DNA of 29,833 bases from JAVBOW01 sp031549495 (GTDB lineage Bacteria > Bacteroidota > Bacteroidia > Bacteroidales > Rikenellaceae), in NCBI GenBank assembly GCA_031549495.1, contig JAVBPS010000048.1, positions 1 through 29,833 on the forward strand. The letters run 5' to 3'. Of this stretch, positions 1 to 7,217 are shown one piece after another (positions within the stretch are counted from its first letter, which is position 1; each line of letters starts with the position of its first letter). The notes under the pieces were generated by a model, which was not told the DNA's origin, ran no database searches, and was given only the letters and a program-made list of their open reading frames with translations. The position numbers were made by a program, and so were the translations under genes.

Positions 1-83
1 ACTCGATACCACAACAACTGCGTTTCTGCGGTGTCTCTTTGCGCCCCCGACATGACAAAAAAAATCAACGTAGCAGCCGCCCT

Positions 84-854
84 CTATTTCACTGGCGTAG
101 AATCAAAAAACTGGTCCGATTCCGTTCCGGTCAAAGTAAGGGAAGAGGTTACGGAATAAGTCCCCTCGTCCTGGTAATGCTGCCCATCATAATCCGTCCA
201 GTCGAGCTTCACATGCATGCCGGAAGCCCCTGCGGGCAGCAGCCCCCGGATATCGAACGACACATACCCGAAAGCCATCCGCGCCCCGGCATCCCCATTG
301 GCGTTATGCCTCAGGCTGAGGTAGACGCTCTGCCCGTCCGGATTGGTATCGTCATGCACCAAAGTGATATAGTGGACGATGGAAGGATCCTGCCGCATCA
401 TCCCGAAGCGCACATTGAGGAAATCGCCCCCGAACCACGCGTAAGCCACCTGCACCGGATCGGTACCGATGCTGTCGTTGCGGTGCTGCTCATCGAGCCG
501 GATGAACGACTCGGCCACAGTCCCCTTGCAAAGGATCTTCTGGGCGGCATTCAGCCGTATGCCCAAACGCGCGGGCCCGCCGTAGGTAGGATAGAGGTCT
601 TCGAGAATATTATAATTGATGATCAGGCGGTCGCCCATTTCAAGCGTCAGCTGCGGGATCATGTTGGAAGTCACCACCAGGCGCGCCCCGTCATCGCGCA
701 GGATGACCGTATAAAGGGAATTTTCGGGAACGGCGCTGGGCAGCTCGACCACGGTGCCGTAGCTGATCCAATATTTATCGTATTCGCTCTCCTCCTTATT
801 ACACCCCGAGAGTAACAACGCGAGGGGTGCGATGATAAGAAATAATTTTTTCAT
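84..854 (-). CDS. NigD-like lipoprotein
   Basis: This 256-residue protein is a predicted lipoprotein. A short basic N-terminus and hydrophobic stretch lead to the lipobox LLSGC, with the lipidated cysteine near residue 18. The body is rich in beta strands and resembles the NigD family of Bacteroidota, which has an N-terminal OB-like domain and a C-terminal beta-sandwich. An upstream in-frame TTG at 863 would add three residues; the ATG at 854 gives the cleaner signal peptide. It is the third gene of a run with a sigma factor and an anti-sigma factor and starts 21 nt after the anti-sigma stop, so it is probably co-transcribed and may be an output or a modulator of that system. The family assignment rests on overall resemblance; the molecular function is unknown. 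Confidence 0.8.
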   Translation of the reverse strand: MKKLFLIIAPLALLLSGCNKEESEYDKYWISYGTVVELPSAVPENSLYTVILRDDGARLVVTSNMIPQLTLEMGDRLIINYNILEDLYPTYGGPARLGIRLNAAQKILCKGTVAESFIRLDEQHRNDSIGTDPVQVAYAWFGGDFLNVRFGMMRQDPSIVHYITLVHDDTNPDGQSVYLSLRHNANGDAGARMAFGYVSFDIRGLLPAGASGMHVKLDWTDYDGQHYQDEGTYSVTSSLTLTGTESDQFFDSTPVK

Positions 855-875
855 GGTGTTCAAGTGTAAATTCGT

Positions 876-2180
876 TTAACGCAGGTTGATTCGCAGCCCG
901 GCCTTCAGCCCGAAGGTAACGGGGTTGGCCGTACGGTAGCTTTCCGGCTGGTCCTGCTGGGAAGGATAGTAATTGATGCCCGGTTCGACGTAGATTCCGA
1001 GGGTGCGGCCCAGGCGCAGTTCCATACCGGCGGCCGCAGAGAGTGAAGGCTGCAGTCCATTCATTTTCAGGGTAGTCACATCATTCACGCCGGAGGTGTT
1101 CATCCGGGTGGTCCGTTTTCCGGAGACGCCCTTTTCGAGCATCCCTCCGCCGCGCAGGTAGAGGCTGACCACCTCCAGGTCGGCGGCGCGCCAGATCAGC
1201 GCGACGGGCACCCCGAGGTAGTGCAACTCCTGGCGCGTGCTGTAACTCGACATATGCCCGTCTGCCTCCCAATCCGAACGCAACAGGCTGTACGTAAGGC
1301 CGGTTTCGATCCCCAACCTGGGCGAAACGCCGAACGACACCCCCGCGCCGAAGCAGAGCGGCAGGCGGTGCTTGACCTCTTTCACGGCCGGGGCGGTATA
1401 AACCTGCGTCGCGTTCGCCCCGCGGCTGACCACCTCCATCAGGCGGTAGGTTTCGGGCGACGAGGAGGCGTTGGCCGGGTTGCCGGTATTGCTTCCGGTG
1501 AAGTTGGCGGCATATAAGGTGGCGCTCAGACCCTGCGTACGGCGGCGCCTTACGACCGGTTGCGAATCATCGTAAGGGCGAAAATCCCCATACTGCGTGC
1601 GGTAAAGGGGCTTGCGCTGCTCCGTCCCCGCGGCCGCTTGCGGCTCTTTGGGCGCCGTCCCGGCCGACTCCGGGTCGATGTCGATCACCCGTCCGGGGCC
1701 GTCATCCCCTCCGGCGACCGAAACGACAGGCTCTTTGTCCGGCTCCACGAACCGGATCACCGGCTGCGAAACGCGTAAAGTCCGCACCTCAGCCAATACC
1801 GCGGCTGGAAGCGGGGAGCCATCCTCCGCAGGCGAGGCAAGCCTGACGAAAGATGCAGCCCCCACTCCCGGGACGAAAGCCGCTGTTTGTCCATCCATAC
1901 CGGAAGGCCCTCCCTGCCGCCAGAGCACCCCGGTCAAAACAAGGGCGCACAGCAGGCACGCCGCCGCGGCATAGGGCGTCGCCCGCAGCCACAGCCTGCG
2001 CCGGGATCCCCCGCCAGCCGCACCGCCCGCCTTACCGCCGGCCACGGGCGCACCATCCCCCGCAAGCATACCCCCGGCCCCCGGCAGGTCGCGCATAATG
2101 CGCTGCCAAACCGCGTCCGAAGGCTGCTCGGAGTACCCGTGCAGCTTCCCGTGCAACGCTTTATCGAGCTTATCCCTCAT
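876..2180 (-). CDS. Dual-membrane-spanning anti-sigma factor (Dma-like) with C-terminal outer-membrane beta-barrel
   Basis: This 434-residue protein has three parts. Residues 1-65 form a short soluble region predicted to be cytoplasmic. Residues about 68-87 form one hydrophobic helix. A long linker rich in Pro, Ala and Gly (about 88-265) then leads to alternating amphipathic strands (about 268-434) typical of a small PorT/OmpA-like barrel, ending in GLRINLR. Such an order places the N-terminus inside and the barrel in the outer membrane, so the linker would cross the periplasm. This matches the Dma family of Bacteroidota, which hold ECF sigma factors and influence vesicle formation. The start overlaps the end of the sigma factor gene by 11 nt, implying translational coupling. 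The sigma-binding role is inferred from architecture and position. Confidence 0.75.
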   Translation of the reverse strand: MRDKLDKALHGKLHGYSEQPSDAVWQRIMRDLPGAGGMLAGDGAPVAGGKAGGAAGGGSRRRLWLRATPYAAAACLLCALVLTGVLWRQGGPSGMDGQTAAFVPGVGAASFVRLASPAEDGSPLPAAVLAEVRTLRVSQPVIRFVEPDKEPVVSVAGGDDGPGRVIDIDPESAGTAPKEPQAAAGTEQRKPLYRTQYGDFRPYDDSQPVVRRRRTQGLSATLYAANFTGSNTGNPANASSSPETYRLMEVVSRGANATQVYTAPAVKEVKHRLPLCFGAGVSFGVSPRLGIETGLTYSLLRSDWEADGHMSSYSTRQELHYLGVPVALIWRAADLEVVSLYLRGGGMLEKGVSGKRTTRMNTSGVNDVTTLKMNGLQPSLSAAAGMELRLGRTLGIYVEPGINYYPSQQDQPESYRTANPVTFGLKAGLRINLR

Positions 2181-2709
2181 AATATCCTTTTTCTTTCAAT
2201 ATCTCCATCAGTTTCGCTTTGGCCCGCGAATACTGCGAACGCGAAGTGTTCTCGCTGATGCCCATCAACTCGGCCACCTCGCCGTGCGAGTAGCCCTCCA
2301 CCGCGTAGAGGTTGAGCACCGTCCGGTAGCCGTCCGGCAGCTCGCCGATGCTGCGCATCAGATCGGCCGCCTCTATTTTATCGAGCGCCGAGGCCTCGTT
2401 ATCCGTGAGCCGTGGCACGTTCTCCACCTGCTCCGGATGCTGCATCCGCCGTTCACGCCGCAGGTACCCGAGCGCCGTGGTGACGAAGATGCGGCGGCAC
2501 CATCCTTCGAAAGAACCCTCCCCCCGGTAGTCGCCGATCTTCATGTACAGGGTCACGAACCCGTCATGCAGAAGGTCTTCGGCCGTGGCGGCGTCAGCGG
2601 CATAGCGGCGGCAAATACCAAACATCAGCGCACCGTACCGCTTGTAAAGCTCCGAGCGCGCTGCAAGTTCGCCCTTGCGGCATCCATCTATGATCTGACT
2701 CTCGGTCAC
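2170..2709 (-). CDS. ECF-type RNA polymerase sigma factor (Das/ECF21-like)
   Basis: This is a 179-residue sigma-70 family protein with only regions 2 and 4. Region 2 (about residues 17-85) includes AEDLLHDGFVTLY and the promoter-melting part SFEGWCRRIFVTTALGYLRR. Region 4 (about 120-172) has the helix-turn-helix YSHGEVAELMGISENTSRSQ that would contact the -35 element. Translation appears to start at a GTG; the next in-frame ATG would remove part of region 2. A TATCTTTG box lies about 40 nt upstream. Downstream and overlapping is the membrane-bound anti-sigma factor, then a NigD lipoprotein. This order resembles the Das1-Dma1 pair that controls outer membrane vesicle production in Bacteroides; subgroup assignment is inference. 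Confidence 0.9.
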   Translation of the reverse strand: MTESQIIDGCRKGELAARSELYKRYGALMFGICRRYAADAATAEDLLHDGFVTLYMKIGDYRGEGSFEGWCRRIFVTTALGYLRRERRMQHPEQVENVPRLTDNEASALDKIEAADLMRSIGELPDGYRTVLNLYAVEGYSHGEVAELMGISENTSRSQYSRAKAKLMEILKEKGYYEG

Positions 2710-2749
2710 GCCCGAAACTTTACCATTCGCTTACGCATTCTTCTCAACT

Positions 2750-2757
2750 CAAAGATA
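2750..2757 (-). promoter_or_regulatory. Promoter -7 box for the sigma/anti-sigma/NigD operon
   Basis: On the minus strand this reads TATCTTTG, matching the Bacteroidota -7 consensus TAnnTTTG. It lies about 40 nt upstream of the GTG start of the sigma factor. No good TTTG is seen at the -33 spacing, so it may be weak or activator dependent. It is back to back with the rpiB promoter. Confidence 0.5.
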
Positions 2758-2774
2758 CAAATTATGGCAATTAT

Positions 2775-2806
2775 GTTGCATCGCTCCCTTATTTTTGCTA
2801 TATTTG
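2775..2806 (+). promoter_or_regulatory. Promoter of rpiB
   Basis: A GTTG at 2775-2778 and TATATTTG at 2799-2806 are separated by 20 nt, matching the Bacteroidota TTTG-N19-21-TAnnTTTG arrangement. The transcript would begin near 2813 and carry a leader of about 50 nt that includes the palindrome GTGCCGGGCGGCAC. Confidence 0.6.
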
Positions 2807-2831
2807 TTTTTGCATAAACTCAATATACCGA

Positions 2832-2845
2832 GTGCCGGGCGGCAC
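2832..2845. repeat. GTGCCGGGCGGCAC palindrome in the rpiB leader
   Basis: This 14-bp perfect palindrome recurs in the window at 11199, 17274, 17323, 17372, 25239 and 26430. Here it sits in the predicted 5' leader of rpiB, ending 21 nt before the start codon, where it could form a short stem. Confidence 0.7.
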
Positions 2846-2866
2846 TTTGAAATTAAAATCTGCGAA

Positions 2867-3307
2867 ATGGACAGAAAAATAGGGATCGCATCCGACCACG
2901 CGGGCTACCAACTCAAGGAGTTGCTGACCGGTTACCTGGACAGCCAGGGCTATGAAGTTTTCGATTTCGGATGCGACAACGAGGAGAGTTGTGACTATCC
3001 CGACTACGGCCATCCGCTGGGCTACGCCATCGACAACGGCGAACTGCAGCGCGGCATCGCCCTATGCGGCACCGGCAACGGCATCAACATGACCCTCAAC
3101 AAACACCCCAAGGTGCGCGCCGCCCTCTGCTGGGACGAAGAGGTCTCCGAGCTGGCCCGCCGGCACAACGACGCCAACGTGCTCACCTTGCCCGCCCGCT
3201 GCCTGGAAAACACCGAAGCGATCCACATCGTCGACATCTTCCTGAAAACCGAATTCGAAGGCGGCCGCCACCAAAGGCGAATTGACAAGATTCCTCTGGC
3301 GGAATAA
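2867..3307 (+). CDS. rpiB: Ribose-5-phosphate isomerase B / RpiB-LacA-LacB family sugar-phosphate isomerase
   Basis: This 146-residue protein interconverts ribose 5-phosphate and ribulose 5-phosphate in the non-oxidative pentose phosphate pathway. The family signatures are present in order: GIASDHAGYQLKE at the N-terminus, the DYPDYGHPL segment, the catalytic-cysteine loop ALCGTGNGINM, and RRHNDANVLTLPARCL, which contributes the ring-opening histidine and phosphate contacts. The length is normal for RpiB. The ATG at 2867 is chosen because the family begins with MKIGIASDHAG-like sequence; codons further upstream in frame run into the promoter. It is monocistronic, with its own promoter upstream and a strong intrinsic terminator 17 nt after the stop. 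LacA/LacB-type substrates cannot be excluded, but the context gives no sign of galactose metabolism. Confidence 0.92.
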   Translation: MDRKIGIASDHAGYQLKELLTGYLDSQGYEVFDFGCDNEESCDYPDYGHPLGYAIDNGELQRGIALCGTGNGINMTLNKHPKVRAALCWDEEVSELARRHNDANVLTLPARCLENTEAIHIVDIFLKTEFEGGRHQRRIDKIPLAE

Positions 3308-3324
3308 CCCCATTGCCATAAATG

Positions 3325-3362
3325 AACGTCATCCCTGACATACGTTAGGGATGACGTTTTTT
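3325..3362 (+). terminator. Intrinsic terminator of rpiB
   Basis: A perfect 12-bp stem (3325-3336 with 3347-3358, arms beginning AACGTCATCCCT) encloses a 10-nt loop and ends in a run of six T. The arm core ACGTCATCCC also begins the 35-bp repeats at 23719 and 29706. Confidence 0.9.
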
Positions 3363-3379
3363 GTCAGGCGTCATCTGAG

Positions 3380-3790
3380 CTATATCTCAGACAGAATAAG
3401 AAATGTATTCGTATCGCCGAATACCATCAGTTTATCCAAAAGATTTTGCAGGTCGACCTGATCCTTAATGATCACCTTCAAATGCAAATTCTGATTCCCC
3501 GTTATGCGATACGCCTCCTGAACCTCGGGAAAGTCCTTGATTTTCTTAATGATATCCTTCAGCAACCCCGGAAAAACCTTCAATAGAATAAGGGCTTCCA
3601 ATTCGTACCCCAGCTTGCGATGGTCTACCTGTATCCCGAACTTCCTGATAACGCCCTCATCTTCCATCCGTTGAACCCTCTCCCGAACGGCCGAAGGGGA
3701 TAAGTTTATCTTCCGCCCTAAATCGGCAAAAGAGAGTCGGGAATTTTCTTTCAAAATACCCAATAGCTGCATATCGACACTATCCACCAT
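3380..3790 (-). CDS. Lrp/AsnC family transcriptional regulator
   Basis: This 136-residue regulator has the usual two domains. An N-terminal winged helix-turn-helix (about residues 5-55, including LSFADLGRKINLSPSAVRER) is followed by a C-terminal RAM domain (about 65-136) that in this family binds amino acids and mediates oligomerisation. An upstream TTG at 3835 would extend it by 15 residues, but that codon lies inside the TATATTTG promoter box. The ATG at 3790, giving MVDSVDMQLLGIL, fits the canonical Lrp start. It is divergent from the aminotransferase and RidA genes, the classical layout for a local Lrp regulator that responds to the substrate or product of its neighbours. The effector cannot be read from sequence. 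Confidence 0.9.
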   Translation of the reverse strand: MVDSVDMQLLGILKENSRLSFADLGRKINLSPSAVRERVQRMEDEGVIRKFGIQVDHRKLGYELEALILLKVFPGLLKDIIKKIKDFPEVQEAYRITGNQNLHLKVIIKDQVDLQNLLDKLMVFGDTNTFLILSEI

Positions 3791-3832
3791 CGAATCAATT
3801 TTAATTTTACGAATAATACTGTCATTCGACGG

Positions 3833-3840
3833 CAAATATA
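3833..3840 (-). promoter_or_regulatory. Promoter -7 box of the Lrp-family gene
   Basis: The minus strand reads TATATTTG, a perfect TAnnTTTG match, about 43 nt upstream of the ATG at 3790. It overlaps the alternative TTG start and so argues against it. Confidence 0.65.
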
Positions 3841-3884
3841 CAAAATAAACAGTTAATCAATTTCACACTTCATTCGACATCATC

Positions 3885-3892
3885 TATTTTTG
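3885..3892 (+). promoter_or_regulatory. Promoter -7 box of the aminotransferase-RidA operon
   Basis: TATTTTTG matches TAnnTTTG, with a TTTC 20 nt upstream at 3861-3864 in the -33 position. Transcription would start near 3899, about 15 nt before the ATG. It lies within 60 bp of the divergent Lrp promoter, and a 9-bp direct repeat TCATTCGAC occurs at 3822 and 3870. Confidence 0.6.
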
Positions 3893-3913
3893 CGTCAAAC
3901 AAACTACAAAACG

Positions 3914-5125
3914 ATGACACTCGAAGAAAAATTCAAAGCCATTGCGGCAGACAACGCTCCCGGACAGGAAGTCCGGCAAAACATAGGAGATATCAGCTCG
4001 GTCATGCGCGGAGAGAAGCTCGACGGCATCCGCGTCGATTTCTCACACGGGGATGTCGACGCCTTTCCCCCCACGCCGGGCTCTGACGCAGCATGGAAGG
4101 ATGGCTTTAAGAAAGGGGGGAAACAGGCCTACACCGAGTACCGCGGGGACGGGGAAATCCGCAGCGGCCTGGCCGAGCGCCTCGGTAAATTCACCGGCAG
4201 GGCGATTGCAGCGGATCGCGAACTGATCCTAACGCCCGGGACCCAGGGCGCCTTGTTCCTGGCGCTGGGGGCGACGGTCGCCACCGGAACGAAAGTCGGC
4301 GTGGTCATTCCCGACTATTTCGCCAACCGCAAACTCGTCAAATTCTTCGGCGGCGAAGTCGTCGACATCCCCCTGAATTACAAGGAATCCCAATCCGACA
4401 GGGGATTGGACCTCGACCGGCTCGAAGAGGCGTTTAAAAACGGAACGAAGGTGTTCGTTTTTTCGACCCCCAACAACCCGACGGGGCATGTATATTCCAA
4501 AGCTAAAATAACGAAGATCGCAGCGCTCGCGGCCACGTACGATGTTACGCTGATCGTGGATGAGCTCTATTCCAGAATGCTTTACAGCTCAGAGCAGTAC
4601 ACCCATCTTTGCGCCTGCGACGTGGTGCCGGAAAACCTCATCACGATTTTAGGGCCGTCCAAGACGGAGTCCCTCAGCGGGTTCCGCCTCGGGGTGGCGT
4701 TCGGTACAGCGGAATTGATCGACCGGATGGAACGCCTGCAAGCGATCGTTTCGCTGCGTGCGGCCGGATACAACCAGGCGGTTTTCGACACCTGGTTCCG
4801 GGAACCTTCGGGCTGGATGGAAAACCGCGTCCGCGAGCACGAGGCCATCCGGGATGAATTACTGAAAAACTTCAGGGCCGCCGGCCTCCAGGTATCCACT
4901 CCGCAGGCCGGGAGCTATCTTTTCGTCCAGCTTCCGCCGCTCAGTGTCGATTTACACACTTTTACACGCCTGCTCCGCCATCAGGCCGACGTAATCGTCA
5001 CCCCCGGGACGGAATTCGATCCCGATTGCAACGACAGCATCCGGTTGAATTTCTCCCAGGATCACGCGGCGGCCGTCGCAGCGTCGGAGCGGATCATAAA
5101 AATGGTAAAAATTTACAACGCATGA
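3914..5125 (+). CDS. PLP-dependent class I/II aminotransferase
   Basis: This 403-residue fold-type I aminotransferase carries the expected PLP-binding features. They are TPGTQGALFLAL near residue 108 (phosphate and ring contacts), STPNNPTGHV at 184-193, VDELYS with the pyridine-contacting Asp216, and SKTESLSGFRLG, where Lys250 should form the Schiff base and Arg258 should hold the cofactor phosphate. The ATG at 3914 is preferred; an upstream TTG at 3890 falls inside the promoter box. The stop overlaps the start of the RidA-family gene in an ATGA, so the two are translationally coupled. With the divergent Lrp regulator this suggests degradation or salvage of a specific amino acid. It resembles aspartate/aromatic-type enzymes, but the substrate cannot be assigned from sequence. 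Confidence 0.88.
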   Translation: MTLEEKFKAIAADNAPGQEVRQNIGDISSVMRGEKLDGIRVDFSHGDVDAFPPTPGSDAAWKDGFKKGGKQAYTEYRGDGEIRSGLAERLGKFTGRAIAADRELILTPGTQGALFLALGATVATGTKVGVVIPDYFANRKLVKFFGGEVVDIPLNYKESQSDRGLDLDRLEEAFKNGTKVFVFSTPNNPTGHVYSKAKITKIAALAATYDVTLIVDELYSRMLYSSEQYTHLCACDVVPENLITILGPSKTESLSGFRLGVAFGTAELIDRMERLQAIVSLRAAGYNQAVFDTWFREPSGWMENRVREHEAIRDELLKNFRAAGLQVSTPQAGSYLFVQLPPLSVDLHTFTRLLRHQADVIVTPGTEFDPDCNDSIRLNFSQDHAAAVAASERIIKMVKIYNA

Positions 5126-5559
5126 GCAAAACGACAGACCAACCCGTTCCGCAGGGAAAGTATCTGCCTGCCGTCCGGCACGCAGACCTGATCTATACCT
5201 CGGGGATGACCCCCCGCAAAGCCGGAATCCTTGCTTACTGCGGAAAGATCAGGGCTACCGACCCTATCGAATTCCACGAAGACGCCGTACGCCTGGCGAC
5301 TACGAACGCCCTCGCCGCCGCCCGGGCCTGCCTGAACGAAGGCGAAAGGATAGCCCAAATCCTCCAACTCACCGTATTCCTGAATGCCGAAGAAGGGTTT
5401 ACGGCCCACGCCAGGATCGCCGATTTCGCATCGGACGTGTTGGTCGAAAACCTGGGGCCGGATTGCATCGGCAGCCGCGCCGCGATCGGCGTCGCGTCCC
5501 TGCCCTCAAACGCACCGGTCGAAATCACGCTGGTAGGGAAAGCCGTCAAAGGCTTGTAA
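5122..5559 (+). CDS. RidA/YjgF/UK114 family protein
   Basis: This 145-residue protein belongs to the RidA superfamily. Classical members hydrolyse reactive enamine/imine intermediates released by PLP enzymes. The C-terminal signature SRAAIGVASLPSNAPVEI contains the conserved arginine that binds the substrate carboxylate, followed by the usual hydrophobic end. The N-terminal part, with LIYTSGMTPRKAGILAYCGK, follows the divergent RidA-like subgroup rather than the archetypal RidA. Its ATG overlaps the aminotransferase stop by four bases, so it probably handles an unstable product of that enzyme. The pairing supports an imine or enamine chemistry, but the compound is unknown. Confidence 0.87.
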   Translation: MSKTTDQPVPQGKYLPAVRHADLIYTSGMTPRKAGILAYCGKIRATDPIEFHEDAVRLATTNALAAARACLNEGERIAQILQLTVFLNAEEGFTAHARIADFASDVLVENLGPDCIGSRAAIGVASLPSNAPVEITLVGKAVKGL

Positions 5560-5588
5560 ATTATCGCAGCCTTCATTTAAATTCCTGT

Positions 5589-5646
5589 TATTCAGAGCCA
5601 ATTCGACTACACCCAGGGCAACTCCGCTGTGCGCCCGGCGCCCGGG
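5589..5646. repeat. Degenerate copy of the composite repeat module
   Basis: This stretch resembles the module seen intact at 25193-25262 and 26382-26453: an ATTCGACTACACCCAGGG core, then CAACTCCG, then a decayed GC-rich palindrome. As at the other two sites it lies directly upstream of a copy of the 90-bp palindrome. Confidence 0.55.
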
Positions 5647-5651
5647 AAATG

Positions 5652-5741
5652 TTTGTCATTCTGAACGAAGTGAAGAATCTTGGTCGGACTGTGTACAAAA
5701 CACTTCCGACCAAGATTCTTCACTTCGTTCAGAATGACAAA
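5652..5741. repeat. 90-bp palindromic repeat, copy A
   Basis: Two perfectly complementary 36-bp arms (5652-5687 and 5706-5741) flank an 18-nt loop. The arm core is GAACGAAGTGAAGAATCTTG. It sits between the convergent ends of the RidA-family and PurF-like genes, 7 nt from the PurF-like stop. Confidence 0.95.
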
Positions 5742-5747
5742 ATCAAT

Positions 5748-7175
5748 CTACTGCAAATCCACCAACCCCGAATTATCCCAGCAGTGTGTGCAGACATCCT
5801 CCTTCGGCAGCCCGATCGCCTTCACCAGATCCTCCATCGTCTGGAATTTAAGCGTATCCGCCCCGATCGTCCTTCGTATCCTGTCGACCATCTCGGCATA
5901 TTTCTGCGTGGTATGGTCTGAATATTCGGCCAGCAACTCCGGAGAAAACTCTTCCGTCCCCTCCAGGTCGCGGATCACGCGGCGCGAGAAAAGGTCGAAC
6001 GTCGAGCGCGAGCTCGAAAAATTGAGGAACACGCAGGGATAGACCAGCGGCGGGCAGGCCACCCGGATATGCATCTCTTTCGCCCCCGCCTCGACCAGTT
6101 TCACTATATTATCCTTGAGCTGCGTCCCCCGCACGATCGAATCGTCGAGCAACACCATTTTCGCCCCGCGCGTAAGCGCCTCATTGGGTATCAGTTTCAT
6201 CTTGGCCACCAGCGAGCGCATGCTCTGGTGCTGCGGCATGAAACTGCGCGGCCAGGTCGGCGTGTACTTCACGATCGCCCGCGCGTAGGGAATATGCGAG
6301 GCGTTGCTGTACCCCACCGCATGCCCGATCCCCGAGTCGGGGATCCCGCAAACCAGGTCGGCCGTCAGCCCGTTATCCCGCGCAGCCAGGCAAGCTCCGC
6401 AACGGTAACGCGCCACCTCCACGTTGACCCCCTCGTAAGACGAGGACGGATAGCCGTAATAAACCCACATGAACGCGCAGATCTGCTTGCGCCTGCCGGC
6501 CGGAATGATCTCCGTGACCGCATCCGCCGTGATGAAAAACGCCTGCCCCGGCCCGAGTTCCGACTCATAGCGGTACCCGAGGTTGACGAACGAAGAATTT
6601 TCGGTAGCGATCACATGCCCATGCCCGCTGTTGCCGATCGAAACCGGCGTACGCCCAAAGCGGTCGCGGGCCACATAAATCCCCTCGGGCGCAAGGATCA
6701 TCAACGTACAAGACCCGCGCACCTTCTGCTGCACGAGCTTGATCCCTTCGACGAACGAGTCGGCCGAAGAAATAAGGATCGCCACCAACTCCGTGGGATT
6801 GATCTTCCCGCCCGAATGCTCGGCGAAATTGACGCGCCGGGCGATCATCTCCTCTGTGAGTTCGTCTATGTTGTCGATACGCCCGATGATGACGATCGAG
6901 AAGCGCCCCAGGTGCGAGGTGATCGTCACGGGTTGCGACTGCGAGTCGGAAATGATCCCGATCCCCGAGCGCGCCCCGGCGAATTTAGGCAGGTCCTCCT
7001 CGAACTTATTGCGGAAATAGGAGCTCTCGATATTGTGTATCGAGCGTGCGATCCCCCCGTCGTTGAAAAACGCCATCCCGGCCCGTTTGGTCCCCAGGTG
7101 GGAATGGTAATCCGTCCCGTAAAAAACATCAGCCACACAGTCTTCTTTCGAAATCGCCCCGAAGAACCCACTCAT
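5748..7175 (-). CDS. PurF-like amidophosphoribosyltransferase paralogue lacking the glutaminase nucleophile
   Basis: This 475-residue protein has the PurF layout: an N-terminal Ntn glutamine amidotransferase-like domain (about 1-230) and a C-terminal phosphoribosyltransferase domain. The PRPP loop VLLDDSIVRGT (341-351) and the GIPDSGIG segment (277-284) are intact. The catalytic Cys that normally follows the initiator Met is Ser2 (MSGFFG), and the usual HNGN oxyanion region reads IGRIDN. Glutamine hydrolysis is therefore doubtful, while PRPP binding is likely. It lies downstream of folE across a terminator. It could use free ammonia, or act in regulation or in another pathway; it should not be taken as the main purF without checking for a Cys2 copy elsewhere in the genome. 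Confidence 0.82.
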   Translation of the reverse strand: MSGFFGAISKEDCVADVFYGTDYHSHLGTKRAGMAFFNDGGIARSIHNIESSYFRNKFEEDLPKFAGARSGIGIISDSQSQPVTITSHLGRFSIVIIGRIDNIDELTEEMIARRVNFAEHSGGKINPTELVAILISSADSFVEGIKLVQQKVRGSCTLMILAPEGIYVARDRFGRTPVSIGNSGHGHVIATENSSFVNLGYRYESELGPGQAFFITADAVTEIIPAGRRKQICAFMWVYYGYPSSSYEGVNVEVARYRCGACLAARDNGLTADLVCGIPDSGIGHAVGYSNASHIPYARAIVKYTPTWPRSFMPQHQSMRSLVAKMKLIPNEALTRGAKMVLLDDSIVRGTQLKDNIVKLVEAGAKEMHIRVACPPLVYPCVFLNFSSSRSTFDLFSRRVIRDLEGTEEFSPELLAEYSDHTTQKYAEMVDRIRRTIGADTLKFQTMEDLVKAIGLPKEDVCTHCWDNSGLVDLQ

Positions 7176-7180
7176 GATCT

Positions 7181-7214
7181 AAAAAATTAAAAGGGGTGCC
7201 GGAAAGCACCCCTT
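7181..7214 (-). terminator. Intrinsic terminator of folE
   Basis: On the minus strand, after the folE stop, a 9-bp stem AAGGGGTGC/GCACCCCTT (7191-7199 with 7206-7214) is followed by a T-rich tract (TTAATTTTTT). It lies in the short gap before the PurF-like gene, so the latter may depend on read-through or on its own unseen promoter. Confidence 0.85.
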
Positions 7215-7217
7215 GGT

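Noticed and set aside
5652..5741. Palindromes interpreted as ordinary bidirectional terminators
   Set aside because: Arms are far longer than needed, T tails are missing, and several copies follow genes that already have a separate terminator (HU, coiled-coil protein).
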